Of a stretch of DNA of 64,000 nt, positions 44,203 through 52,994 are shown one piece after another. Each line of letters opens with the position of its first letter. Positions within the stretch are counted from its first letter, which is position 1. The stretch covers positions 868,001 to 932,000 of the forward strand of contig NZ_CP146242.1 of assembly GCF_037039395.1 (NCBI RefSeq), written 5' to 3'. The notes beneath the pieces were generated by a model. That model saw only the letters and a program-made list of their open reading frames with translations. It ran no database searches and had not been told where the DNA came from. Made by a program: the position numbers and the translations under genes. The stretch is from Agrobacterium vitis. Its GTDB lineage: Bacteria; Pseudomonadota; Alphaproteobacteria; Rhizobiales; Rhizobiaceae.

Positions 44203-45189
44203 ATGGTTTCAATGAACAGGCGAACAATGATCGCAGGGGCTGCTTTGGGCGCCTTGTCGGCCCCGGCGCTGATAACGCGGGCAGCCTTTGCGCAAGCGGA
44301 GACATCGATGGATATCAATCATGCCATGCCCCCGGAGACCCACAGGTTCCAGCTCGGCGGGTTTGAAGTCGTGGTCATCAAGGACGGCACGCGGGTTTCC
44401 GACAAGCCGGGCGAGACCTTTGGCATCAACCAGAGCCCGGAAACGGTGTCGGCGCTGCTGCAAAAGAATTTCCTGCCGACCGACAAATTCGTCAACGGCT
44501 TTTCGCCGGTGCTGATCAATACCGGCTCGGATGTCATCCTGTTCGATACCGGCATGGGCGAACAGGGCCGCGTCAACGGCATGGGACGGTTGAGCGAAGG
44601 CATGATGGCGGCAGGCTATTCGCCTGACGATGTGACCATCGTCGTTCTCACCCATATGCATGGCGACCATATCGGCGGGCTGATGGAAAAGGGCAAACCG
44701 GCCTTCACCAAGGCGCGTTATATCGCCGGGCAGCGCGAATATGATTTCTGGACCAATTCCGCCCGCGCAGGCACGCCAGCCGAAGGCGGACAGAAAGCGG
44801 TTCTGGCCAATGTGAAGCCGCTAGCCGAGAAAATCACCTTCCTTGGCGATCAAGGCGGCGATGTGGTCTCCGGCATTCGCGGCGAGGCCGCTTTCGGCCA
44901 TTCGCCGGGCCATATGATTTTCCATGTCGAATCCAAGGGCAAGCGCCTGCTGTTGACCGCAGACACCGCCAACCATTTCGTGCTGTCGCTGCAACGTCCC
45001 GATTGGGAAGTGAAATTCGACATGGACAAGGCTCAGGCCGCCGCCACTCGTAAACGGGTGTTCGACATGGCAGCAACCGACAAGGTTGCCTTCCTGGGCT
45101 ATCACATGCCCTTCCCCTCGGTCGGCTATGTCGAAACGCTCGATACCGGCTACCGATTCGTGCCGAAGAGCTATCAATTCGATCTTTGA
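44203..45189 (+). CDS. MBL-fold metallo-hydrolase with Tat-type signal
   Basis: A 328-residue exported metallo-beta-lactamase-fold enzyme. The N-terminus MNRRTMIAGAALGALSAPAL has the twin-arginine pattern and ends with AFAQA. The zinc ligands are in VLTHMHGDHIGGLME, AAFGHSPGHMIFHV and FLGYHMPFPSVG. The sequence resembles quorum-lactonase-like and alkyl-sulfatase-like MBL enzymes of proteobacteria, but the substrate is open. The start at 44203 is fixed by GAGGAGG just upstream. Confidence 0.88.
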   Translation: MVSMNRRTMIAGAALGALSAPALITRAAFAQAETSMDINHAMPPETHRFQLGGFEVVVIKDGTRVSDKPGETFGINQSPETVSALLQKNFLPTDKFVNGFSPVLINTGSDVILFDTGMGEQGRVNGMGRLSEGMMAAGYSPDDVTIVVLTHMHGDHIGGLMEKGKPAFTKARYIAGQREYDFWTNSARAGTPAEGGQKAVLANVKPLAEKITFLGDQGGDVVSGIRGEAAFGHSPGHMIFHVESKGKRLLLTADTANHFVLSLQRPDWEVKFDMDKAQAAATRKRVFDMAATDKVAFLGYHMPFPSVGYVETLDTGYRFVPKSYQFDL

Positions 45190-45233
45190 TCGCTTGCGCC
45201 GCGCCGCCAATCGGGGGCGCGGCAATATTTCCG

Positions 45234-45683
45234 TCATCGCTTGGCGGTGAAAAAATCCTTCAGCAGAGCGGCAGCCTCGGTCTCGCCGATTGCGGCATAG
45301 ACATCCGGCGCGTGATGGCAGGTGGGCTGGCTGTAAAAACGCGCACCATGATCGACGCCCCCGCCCTTTTCATCGGGTGCCCCATAATAAAGTCGGCGGA
45401 TGCGGGCAAAGGAAATTGCCGCCGCGCACATCGTACAGGGTTCCAGCGTCACATAGAGATCGGCGCCCGCCAGCCGTTCGTCCTCCAGAATGGCGCAGGC
45501 GCGGCGGATCGCCAGGATTTCCGCATGGGCCGTGACATCCTGCAAGGCGCGGGTTTCATTGCCAGCCCGGGCCAAAATGACGCCGTCCTTGACCAGCACG
45601 GCGCCAATTGGCACCTCGCCGCGCGCGCCAGCCAGGCGGGCCTCTTCCAGGGCAACATCCATGAAACGGATTGTCGGCGTCAT
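45234..45683 (-). CDS. tadA: tRNA-specific adenosine deaminase
   Basis: A 149-residue zinc deaminase that converts A34 to inosine in the tRNA-Arg anticodon. The catalytic motifs are DVTAHAEILAIRRAC (HAE) and LYVTLEPCTMCAAAI (PCxxC), and SFARIRRLYYGAPDEKGG follows. It closely matches the Agrobacterium TadA pattern, which makes MTPTIRFMDVALEEA (ATG at 45683) the likely start. It converges with the MBL gene with 44 bases between them. Confidence 0.95.
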   Translation of the reverse strand: MTPTIRFMDVALEEARLAGARGEVPIGAVLVKDGVILARAGNETRALQDVTAHAEILAIRRACAILEDERLAGADLYVTLEPCTMCAAAISFARIRRLYYGAPDEKGGGVDHGARFYSQPTCHHAPDVYAAIGETEAAALLKDFFTAKR

Positions 45684-45755
45684 GATGGGTGAACTTTCCA
45701 CTTAACCAAGCCTTCGCGAACTGATAGGACACAGCAAACGACAGGCAAGCAAAAA

Positions 45756-47939
45756 ATGACCGATAAAGAAAAGTTCAAGCGGCCGGGCAGCAAACCCGCA
45801 GGCCGCCCCTTCAAGACATCTGCCGATAAACCCGGCAAATCCGGCCCGAAAAGCTTTGGTGCCCAGAAAAGCTTTGGCGCAAAGTCCGATGCGGCACCGC
45901 GTGCCAAATCGGATGCGGCACCGCGCCAAAAACCTGATGCGGGACCGCGCCCCAAACCTGATGCGGCACCGCGCAAGAGCGCAGCACCTGCTGCCAAGAC
46001 AGGCAGCGAGGACACGCTGAAGCCCGAGCGGATTTCCAAGCTGCTGGCCCGCGCCGGTATCGCTTCGCGCCGTGACGTGGAACGCATGATCATGGAAGGC
46101 CGTGTGGCCGTCAATGGCAAGGTGCTGGACAGCCCGGTGCTGAACGCCACCCTGGCCGACAGGATCGAAGTGGATGGCGAGGCCATTCGCGGCATCGAGC
46201 GCACCCGGCTCTGGCTCTATCACAAGCCATCCGGCCTGGTGACCACCAATTCCGACCCGGAGGGCCGCCCGACCGTCTTCGACAACCTGCCGGAGGAATT
46301 GCCTCGGGTGATGTCGATTGGCCGGCTCGATATCAATACCGAAGGCCTGCTGCTGTTGACCAATGACGGCGGCTTGGCGCGGGTGCTGGAACTGCCGACC
46401 ACCGGCTGGCTGCGCCGCTACCGCGTGCGCGCCTATGGCGAAATCGACCAGGCCAAGCTGGATACGCTGAAGGACGGCATCGCCGTTGACGGCGTGCTCT
46501 ACGGTGCCATCGACGCGGTTCTGGACCGCAGCCAAGGCCATAATGTCTGGATCACCATGGGCTTGCGCGAAGGCAAGAACCGGGAAATCAAGAATGTGCT
46601 CGGCGCGCTTGGCCTTGAGGTCAACCGGCTGATTCGCATTTCCTATGGTCCGTTCCAGTTGGGCGACCTGCCGGAATCCCAGGTGCAGGAAGTGCGTGGC
46701 CGCATGTTGCGCGATCAGTTCGGTCCGCGCCTGATCGAGGAATCCAAGGCCAATTTCGACGCGCCGCTCTATTCCAACGCACCTGCCGAGGAAGACGATG
46801 CTCCCGCGCCGAAAGCCAAGGCGAAAGCCGAGGAAGGCAATTGGAAGAAGGAAACACGGGCACCCAAGCCGCGCGGCTTCGACAACCGTGAGGACGCCCG
46901 CGAAAAGGCACTCAGCCGGCTCGACACCCGCCGCGACGGCGCAAAGCCTGCCTTTGGCAGCAAACCCGGATTTGGCAGCAAGCCTGGCTTCAAGGGAAAA
47001 CCTGCTGCCGGGCGTGATGGCGACGATGCCAGCCGCGATGGCAAGCCAAAGCGCATGCCGCTTGGCCAGAGCCGCACCGCCAATGTCTGGATGGCGCCGG
47101 GCGCTCGTCCGGTGTCTGAAAAGAAGGCGGCAAGCGACGAAGCTCGCAAAAGCGGGCCACGGTCGCGCCCGGATGGGGCGCCGCAGACCAAGCGTTATGG
47201 CCGCACCATGGATGGTGCGCCCACCAAGAGCCTTTCGCGTCACGACCCGGATCGTGGGCATTATGCCGGCAGCGACGATAAAGATTTGCGCGTCAAGGTC
47301 AGCCGCGCCCGCGATGCCGAAGGCGAATGGATTCGCGCTGAAGGCCCAGACAGCAAACCAGCCGGACGTGGCGGACGCGATGGCGAAGGCTTTGGCGGCA
47401 AGCGCGATTTCGGCGCCAAGCGGGATGGCGCAGATCGTGGTGCCCGGCCTGCATATGGTGACAAACCTGCATATGGTGATCGGCCAGCACGTGGCGAGCG
47501 TGCAGCGCCAAGCGATCGTCCATCGCGGGGCCAATGGCCCGCACGTGGAGATCGTCCGGAGCGGGGCGAAAGACCAGATCGCAGCGCGGCTCCGGCCCGC
47601 AGTGATCGCCCCTATTCCGGCCGCCCCACCGGAGAAAGAGCCGAACGGCCAACCGGCGACCGGCCTTATGACGGACGGCCAAAATCCCGTTCTGCCTCTG
47701 GCGATAAGCCGTCCTTTGGTGGGAAACCATCGTTTGGCGGAAAACCGGCGGGCAAATCCTCATTCGGCGGCAAGCCGTCTTCCGGTGGAAAGCCCGCCTT
47801 TGGCGGTAAGCCTGGCGGCAAGCCTTCCTTCGGCGGCAAGCCGGGTGGAAAGTCCGGTGGAGATCGGCCAGGTGCGGGTCGCGGCCCATCGCGCGGTCCT
47901 TCTTCCGGCCCATCCGGCGGCCCCCGGGGCAAGAGGTAA
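45756..47939 (+). CDS. Pseudouridine synthase (RluB/RsuA type) with long disordered tails
   Basis: A 727-residue protein whose folded core is only about residues 85-330. An S4 RNA-binding domain (ERISKLLARAGIASRRDVER, GRVAVNGKVL) precedes the synthase domain with the catalytic Asp in SIGRLDINTEGLLLLTNDG and GLREGKNREIKNVLGALGL. It modifies 23S or 16S rRNA. The N-terminal 85 residues hold KSDAAPR-type repeats, and the C-terminal 390 residues are Lys/Arg/Gly/Pro-rich, ending with FGGKP repeats (SFGGKPSFGGKPAGKSSFGG). Both tails are basic and probably bind RNA. rsmD follows after 6 bases. Confidence 0.92.
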   Translation: MTDKEKFKRPGSKPAGRPFKTSADKPGKSGPKSFGAQKSFGAKSDAAPRAKSDAAPRQKPDAGPRPKPDAAPRKSAAPAAKTGSEDTLKPERISKLLARAGIASRRDVERMIMEGRVAVNGKVLDSPVLNATLADRIEVDGEAIRGIERTRLWLYHKPSGLVTTNSDPEGRPTVFDNLPEELPRVMSIGRLDINTEGLLLLTNDGGLARVLELPTTGWLRRYRVRAYGEIDQAKLDTLKDGIAVDGVLYGAIDAVLDRSQGHNVWITMGLREGKNREIKNVLGALGLEVNRLIRISYGPFQLGDLPESQVQEVRGRMLRDQFGPRLIEESKANFDAPLYSNAPAEEDDAPAPKAKAKAEEGNWKKETRAPKPRGFDNREDAREKALSRLDTRRDGAKPAFGSKPGFGSKPGFKGKPAAGRDGDDASRDGKPKRMPLGQSRTANVWMAPGARPVSEKKAASDEARKSGPRSRPDGAPQTKRYGRTMDGAPTKSLSRHDPDRGHYAGSDDKDLRVKVSRARDAEGEWIRAEGPDSKPAGRGGRDGEGFGGKRDFGAKRDGADRGARPAYGDKPAYGDRPARGERAAPSDRPSRGQWPARGDRPERGERPDRSAAPARSDRPYSGRPTGERAERPTGDRPYDGRPKSRSASGDKPSFGGKPSFGGKPAGKSSFGGKPSSGGKPAFGGKPGGKPSFGGKPGGKSGGDRPGAGRGPSRGPSSGPSGGPRGKR

Positions 47940-47945
47940 GCCGAC

Positions 47946-48506
47946 ATGCGGATTGTTGGTGGAGAATTTCGGGGGCGTAGCCTTGCCGCGCCCAAGACCG
48001 ACGCCATCCGGCCGACCATCGACCGGACACGCGAAAGCCTGTTCAACATCCTGATGCACGCCCATCCCGAATGTCTTGATGGCACGCGGGTTCTCGACCT
48101 GTTTGCCGGCACTGGCGCCATCGGGCTGGAAGCCCTGTCGCGCGGTTGCCGTTCGGCGCTGTTTGTCGAAAATAGTGTCGAAGGCCGTGGCCTGCTGTGG
48201 GAAAATATCGACAATCTTGGCCTGCATGGCCGCGCCAAGATCCTGCGACGCGATGCCACCGACCTCGGTTCGGTCAGCACGATGGAACCCTTCCATCTGC
48301 TGTTTGCCGATCCGCCCTATGGCAAAGGCCTCGGCGAAAAGGCCTTTGCCGCTGCCCACCAGGGCGGTTGGCTGGTGCCCGGAGCTTTGGCTCTACTGGA
48401 AGAGCGCGCCGATGTCCTGGTCCAGGCGCCCGAAGCCTTCGCTCTACTGGAAGAGCGGATCTTCGGCGATACAAGAATTTCATTCTTTGCCTATAGACCG
48501 GGTTGA
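47946..48506 (+). CDS. rsmD: 16S rRNA (guanine(966)-N2)-methyltransferase
   Basis: A 186-residue SAM-dependent enzyme that methylates G966 of 16S rRNA. Signature segments are MRIVGGEFRGRSLAAP, IRPTIDRTRESLFNIL, VLDLFAGTGAIGLEALSRG, and the catalytic LLFADPPYGKGL. It is transcribed with the pseudouridine synthase, making an rRNA-modification pair. Near the end the 17-bp sequence GCTCTACTGGAAGAGCG occurs twice, 51 bases apart and in the same frame (48390 and 48441). Confidence 0.96.
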   Translation: MRIVGGEFRGRSLAAPKTDAIRPTIDRTRESLFNILMHAHPECLDGTRVLDLFAGTGAIGLEALSRGCRSALFVENSVEGRGLLWENIDNLGLHGRAKILRRDATDLGSVSTMEPFHLLFADPPYGKGLGEKAFAAAHQGGWLVPGALALLEERADVLVQAPEAFALLEERIFGDTRISFFAYRPG

Positions 48507-48552
48507 AACGGCAGCGCGATTTCTTAAATCCGCTGCGATATAGAGTTTGTCA

Positions 48553-48610
48553 GAGAAAAGCAGTCTCCGATTTCACAGGACGCTTCGGGCTGCTTTCTCG
48601 CATTTTTCTT
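48553..48610 (+). terminator. Terminator of the rRNA-modification pair
   Basis: GAGAAAAGCAG (48553-48563) pairs with CTGCTTTCTC (48590-48599), and GCATTTTTCTT follows. It lies 47 bases past rsmD. Confidence 0.7.
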
Positions 48611-48675
48611 GCATATCTGACGGAAAGCCAATCGATGCTTTTGTTGGACATGCTCCAAAAGGTCCGTTTGAAATC

Positions 48676-49554
48676 ATGCCGCAGGATGTCCAATCCCATA
48701 AATCCCTCGTTGAGGTAGGACCCAGCACGCCAACGGTTGCCGTGGCGTTGGGGGCTGGCGGTGCGCGGGGCCTTGCCCATATTCATGTGCTGGAAGCCCT
48801 TGAGGAAATGGGGATCGAGCCTGTGGCGATTGCCGGTTCCTCCATCGGTGCCATTATCGGGGCCGGCAAGGCTGCGGGCATGTCGGCAGCCGAAATGCGT
48901 GACCATGCGCTGGAAACCGTCGGCAAGCGCAATGAAGTCTTCAAGCGGATCTGGGGCCTGCGCCCGCCGACCATGCGCCATGCCATCGGCGGGTTCCGGC
49001 TCGGACAGTTCAATCTGGAGCGTATTCTGCGCGCCTTCTTGCCATCCCGGATTCCCGATGATTTTTCCGGCCTTGGCATTCCGCTGAAAGTGATCTCCAC
49101 CGATTATTACGGCCATTGCGAACAGGTCAGCGAAGACGGCGATCTTTATCAGGCGCTGGCTGCTTCCGCTGCCATTCCCGCCCTGTTCATGCCTGTCATG
49201 TTGAACGGGCGGCTGATGATCGATGGCGGCATCTTCAATCCCGTCCCTTATGAACATCTGATGGGCCTTGCCGATATCGTCATCGGCATCGACATCGTCG
49301 GCGGCCCGGTCGGAGTGGACGATATCCCGAACCGCATTGACAGCCTGTTCGGCGCCTCTCAGCTGATGATGCAATCGCATCTCGCCCTGAAACTCAAGCT
49401 TGGCCCACCAGCCATTTTCCTGCGCCCGCCGGTCAATGGTTTCGGCGTGATGGATTTCATGAAGGCCAAGCAGATCTTCGAGGTGTCCGCCCCTGTCAAA
49501 GACGAGGTCAAGCGGGCCTTGGAAGCGCAATTTGCGCTTCTCGCTCAGCGCTAG
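48676..49554 (+). CDS. Patatin-like phospholipase (RssA-type)
   Basis: A 292-residue serine hydrolase. The oxyanion glycine loop is VALGAGGARGLAHIHVLEAL, the nucleophile is in IAGSSIGAIIGAGKA (GxSxG), and the catalytic Asp is in LMIDGGIFNPVPYEHL. It may cleave membrane phospholipids in the cytoplasm. The start is uncertain: the frame opens with a TTG at 48547 inside the terminator hairpin, whereas the ATG at 48676 (MPQDVQSHKSLVEV) has AAGG at a loose distance. Confidence 0.88.
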   Translation: MPQDVQSHKSLVEVGPSTPTVAVALGAGGARGLAHIHVLEALEEMGIEPVAIAGSSIGAIIGAGKAAGMSAAEMRDHALETVGKRNEVFKRIWGLRPPTMRHAIGGFRLGQFNLERILRAFLPSRIPDDFSGLGIPLKVISTDYYGHCEQVSEDGDLYQALAASAAIPALFMPVMLNGRLMIDGGIFNPVPYEHLMGLADIVIGIDIVGGPVGVDDIPNRIDSLFGASQLMMQSHLALKLKLGPPAIFLRPPVNGFGVMDFMKAKQIFEVSAPVKDEVKRALEAQFALLAQR

Positions 49555-49604
49555 AGTCTGCCTTTCCGGGAAAACCCGGTTCCAGTTTTCCTAAGGCAAA
49601 CTCT
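49553..49604. terminator. Palindrome between convergent patatin and Kef genes
   Basis: AGAGTCTGCCTT pairs imperfectly with AAGGCAAACTCT, with inner GGGAAAACCCGG-like sequence. It begins within the patatin stop codon and ends inside the Kef stop region. It resembles short rhizobial palindromes and probably acts as a bidirectional terminator. Confidence 0.55.
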
Positions 49605-51411
49605 AAGCAGCCGTATCCCTGTCTTTTTCCTGATCTTTCTCGGTCTCATGTCCCCGTTTGGGTTTGATCAGCGGTTCCGGCTGGACAGGTCTGTTATACA
49701 GCATGTGGGCGCCGCCCTTGATGCCTTCTACTGCCTGAATGCGCAGGCGCTCATCGTCCCGGCGACGGATATCGGCCTCGATGGCCTCGGCCATGTCCTC
49801 ATCGACACCCAGCGCCTCAATGGTCTTGCGCCCGAATTTCAAGCCTGATTCCACCGTTTCGCGCAGTTCATATTCGACATTGCGCGCCCGCAGCCACAGG
49901 CTGTGAACACGGTCATAGGAGCGCACGAACAGCCGCGCCTGGGGAAATTCGGAGGCGACCAGGTCTACGATCCGGTCGGTGACTTCGCGCTTCTGGGTGC
50001 AGACCGCCACCACCTTGGCCTTTTCGATGCCAGCGGCCCGCAACATGTCCAGCCGCGTGCCATCGCCGAAATAAATACGGAACCCGAAGGAGGCGGCCTG
50101 ACGGATACGGTCGGCGGAATCGTCGATAATCGTCACGTCCCGGCCGCTGGCCAACAACACCTGGGCGGCGATCTGGCCAAAACGCGAAAAGCCGATCATC
50201 AACACATCCGAACCGGCACCGTCAAAATCCTCATCCAGCTCCTCATGCTGATCGCGCGACAGAAGCCGGGAGGAGAGCGCCGCGACCACCGGCGTCAGCG
50301 CCATGGTGAGCGTGACGATGGAAATCAGCAGCGACGACGTGGCGCTGGAAAACACCCCCGCCGAGACGGCGGTGGTAAACAGCACGAAACCGAATTCACC
50401 GCCCTGCGGCAGGATGGCGGCAATGCGAATGGCATCATCATGGCGGGACCCGGCCAGCCGGCATAGAGCGTAAATGCTGATCCCCTTGATCAACATCACC
50501 ACCGGCACGGCGACGGCCAACAGCCAGAGATTGGCAAAAATCACGTTGAACTGGACGGACAGGCCCACCGCCATGAAAAACAGGGCCTGGAGAATGCCGC
50601 GAAACGGCTCGATATCGGCTTCCAATTCATGGCGATAAGAGGATTCGGCCAGCATGACACCGGCCAGAAAGGCCCCCATGGCCATGGAAAGGCCAACCGC
50701 CTGCATCAGCATGGCCGATCCGAGCACGATGAACAGGGCGGCGGCAATCATCACCTCGCGGGCGCCGGTGCGGGCCATGACCTGGAACAGCGGATTGAGC
50801 AAATAGCGCCCGGCCAGGATCATCGCCAGCGTCGCGGTGACGGCAACGCCGATATCGATCCATAACGAGCTGGGCGCAGGCGCCGCCTGGGCACCGAGAA
50901 TGGAAATCAGCGCCAGCAGCGGCACGATCGCCAGGTCCTGGAAGAGCAGGACGGAAAAGGTACGCTGGCCGTATTGGCTGTTGAGGTCACTGCGATCATT
51001 GAGGATCTGCAACGCAAAAGCGGTAGAGGACAGCGACAGGCCAAAACCGGCAATCACCGCGCCGCGCCAGTCAAGAAGGTCAAACACCAGCGCCACGCCC
51101 GTCAGCAGCGCTCCGCCCAACATCACCTGGGCGGTGCCCAGACCAAAAATATCGGCCCGCATTTTCCACAGGGTCGAGGGTTTCAACTCCAGCCCGATGA
51201 CGAACAGCAGAAAGACGATGCCAAGCTCGGCAACAGAAAGGATTTCCTCCGCCCCGGTAATGACATGGGCGACAGGACCGATGACGGCGCCTGCCGCCAG
51301 ATAGCCGAGCACCGTGCCAAGGCCGAGCTTGCGGAAAATCGGTGCGGCGACCACGGCGCCGCCCAAAAGTACGAGAGCCTCGGTAAACAACAGGGTGGGT
51401 GCGGTGCTCAT
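49603..51411 (-). CDS. CPA2-family K+/H+ antiporter (KefB/KefC-like) with TrkA-N domain
   Basis: A 602-residue antiporter with about twelve membrane spans (LGLGTVLGYLAAGAVIGPVAH, ELGIVFLLFVIGLELKP, GFGLSLSSTAFALQIL) and a C-terminal NAD-binding TrkA-N domain (DVLMIGFSRFGQIAAQVLLASG, VTIIDDSADRIRQAASFGF). The last 60 residues are charged. It likely exports K+ in exchange for H+ during electrophile or pH stress. The ATG at 51411 has GGAAAGG upstream. Confidence 0.92.
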   Translation of the reverse strand: MSTAPTLLFTEALVLLGGAVVAAPIFRKLGLGTVLGYLAAGAVIGPVAHVITGAEEILSVAELGIVFLLFVIGLELKPSTLWKMRADIFGLGTAQVMLGGALLTGVALVFDLLDWRGAVIAGFGLSLSSTAFALQILNDRSDLNSQYGQRTFSVLLFQDLAIVPLLALISILGAQAAPAPSSLWIDIGVAVTATLAMILAGRYLLNPLFQVMARTGAREVMIAAALFIVLGSAMLMQAVGLSMAMGAFLAGVMLAESSYRHELEADIEPFRGILQALFFMAVGLSVQFNVIFANLWLLAVAVPVVMLIKGISIYALCRLAGSRHDDAIRIAAILPQGGEFGFVLFTTAVSAGVFSSATSSLLISIVTLTMALTPVVAALSSRLLSRDQHEELDEDFDGAGSDVLMIGFSRFGQIAAQVLLASGRDVTIIDDSADRIRQAASFGFRIYFGDGTRLDMLRAAGIEKAKVVAVCTQKREVTDRIVDLVASEFPQARLFVRSYDRVHSLWLRARNVEYELRETVESGLKFGRKTIEALGVDEDMAEAIEADIRRRDDERLRIQAVEGIKGGAHMLYNRPVQPEPLIKPKRGHETEKDQEKDRDTAA

Positions 51412-51486
51412 GCTCAGCCTTTCCGGTGCAAGCCTTCCAGAGCAGGGTTCGACTGATCTGCCCTTGATGCGGAAGGGAATGCAAAC

Positions 51487-51597
51487 TATAGCGACCTCAT
51501 CGCACCCTATCGAGTGCAAACAGGTCGCTATAGCACTTTATCCCTGCTGCATAATTTTCTCCTCAAACCGATTCCGGTTTACGGAATTATGCAGTAA
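51487..51597 (-). repeat. Composite palindromic repeat, copy h
   Basis: Box C here is CTATAGCGACCT...AGGTCGCTATAG with an inner GCAC/GTGC arm, different in sequence from the other copies but still fully paired. The linker TAGCACTTTATC and box A (CTGCATAATTTTC to GGAATTATGCAGTA) follow. It lies between the divergent Kef and pmbA genes. Confidence 0.75.
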
Positions 51598-51623
51598 ATG
51601 GAAGTGACGAGAAAGGCCAAGCC

Positions 51624-52970
51624 ATGTCATCTGAAAATTCTCCCGAACATCTTTTGTCGCGCGCCCACCAACTGGTCGATCTGGCCCGCAAGGCCGGAGC
51701 CGAGCGGGCTGACGCCGTCGTGGTGCGCTCCCGCGCCCATTCGGTCAGCGTGCGGCTGGGCAAGGTCGAACAGACCGAATCCTCGGAAAGCGACGATTTT
51801 TCGCTACGGGTGTTTATCGGCAACCGCGTCGCGTCCGTCTCGGCCAATCCGGGCTTTGACCTGACGGCGCTGGCCGAACGCGCCGTTGCCATGGCGAGGG
51901 TTTCGCCGGAAGACCCGTATACCGGCCTTGCCGATGAAGAGGATCTGGCCCGGACCTATCCGGATCTGCAACTTTACGACCCGACCGAAGTGTCGAGCGA
52001 TGCGCTGCGCGATGCGGCCCTTGCCATGGAAGAGGCAGCTCTTGCCGTCAAAGGCGTCAGTAATTCGCTGGGAGCCAGTGCATCGGCGGGCATGGGCGGC
52101 TTGGTCCTCGTCACCTCGCACGGCTTTTCCGGCCACTACCAGGCCTCGCGCTTTTCCCGCTCGACCGGGGTAATCGCTGGCGAAGGCACGTCGATGGAGC
52201 GCGACCACGATTATGACAGCCGCCTCTATTTCGCCGAGCTGGACAGTCCTGAAGAGATTGGCAGGCGCGCAGGCGAGCGCACGGTGCGCCGGATCAATCC
52301 GCGCAAGGCCGATACCGCCAAGAACCTGACGGTTGTGCTTGATCCGCGCGTCGCACGCGGCTTTGTCGGCCATATCGCTGGCGCCATCAATGGTGCGGCG
52401 GTGGCCCGCAAAACGTCTTTCCTGCGTGACCGGATGGGCCAGCAGGTGCTGAAATCCGGCCTTGATATCACCGACGATCCGACCCGGGTGCGCGGCTCGT
52501 CCTCGCGTCCCTTCGATGGCGAAGGGGTGATGGGCAAGCCTCTGACGATGATCGAGGACGGCGTTTTGCGCCATTGGTTCCTGTCGACGTCGGCGGCGCG
52601 CGAACTGGGCTTGAAAACCAATGGCCGCGGCGCGCGCGGTGGCACCTCCGTCTCGCCCTCCTCCTCCAATCTGGCGCTGGAGCCGGGCGACATCACGCCG
52701 GAAGCGCTGATATCAGGTATTTCCAGTGGATTTTACATTACCGACATGATCGGCCATGGGGTTGACATGATCACCGGCGATTACAGCCGAGGGGCCTCCG
52801 GTTTCTGGATCGAGAATGGCGAACTGACCTATCCGGTGTCGGAAGTGACGATTGCTTCCAACCTGAAGCACATGTTCATGGCGATGACGCCAGCCAATGA
52901 CATCGACCGCAAATTCGGCGTCGCGGCTCCGACCCTTGCCATCGAAGGCCTGACGATTGCAGGGAAATAA
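51624..52970 (+). CDS. pmbA: PmbA/TldE-family metalloprotease subunit
   Basis: A 448-residue protein of the TldD/PmbA pair, which in other bacteria cleaves small peptides such as microcin precursors and CcdA. The pattern LARKAGAERADAVVVRSRAHS, GNRVASVSANPG, LVLVTSHGFSGHYQASRFS and NGRGARGGTSVSPSSSNLALEPG is typical. The TldE subunit lacks the HExxxH zinc site of TldD, and none is seen here. It leads a set of lipid A and phosphatase genes. ATG at 51624. Confidence 0.92.
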   Translation: MSSENSPEHLLSRAHQLVDLARKAGAERADAVVVRSRAHSVSVRLGKVEQTESSESDDFSLRVFIGNRVASVSANPGFDLTALAERAVAMARVSPEDPYTGLADEEDLARTYPDLQLYDPTEVSSDALRDAALAMEEAALAVKGVSNSLGASASAGMGGLVLVTSHGFSGHYQASRFSRSTGVIAGEGTSMERDHDYDSRLYFAELDSPEEIGRRAGERTVRRINPRKADTAKNLTVVLDPRVARGFVGHIAGAINGAAVARKTSFLRDRMGQQVLKSGLDITDDPTRVRGSSSRPFDGEGVMGKPLTMIEDGVLRHWFLSTSAARELGLKTNGRGARGGTSVSPSSSNLALEPGDITPEALISGISSGFYITDMIGHGVDMITGDYSRGASGFWIENGELTYPVSEVTIASNLKHMFMAMTPANDIDRKFGVAAPTLAIEGLTIAGK

Positions 52971-52994
52971 CCACATCGACAAGGACCGTAAAGG

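Noticed and set aside
45702..47534. A 610-codon open frame antisense to the pseudouridine synthase gene
   Set aside because: It is a shadow of the G+C-rich low-complexity tails. The plus-strand frame has S4 and synthase motifs; the antisense frame has no recognisable domain and no ribosome site.
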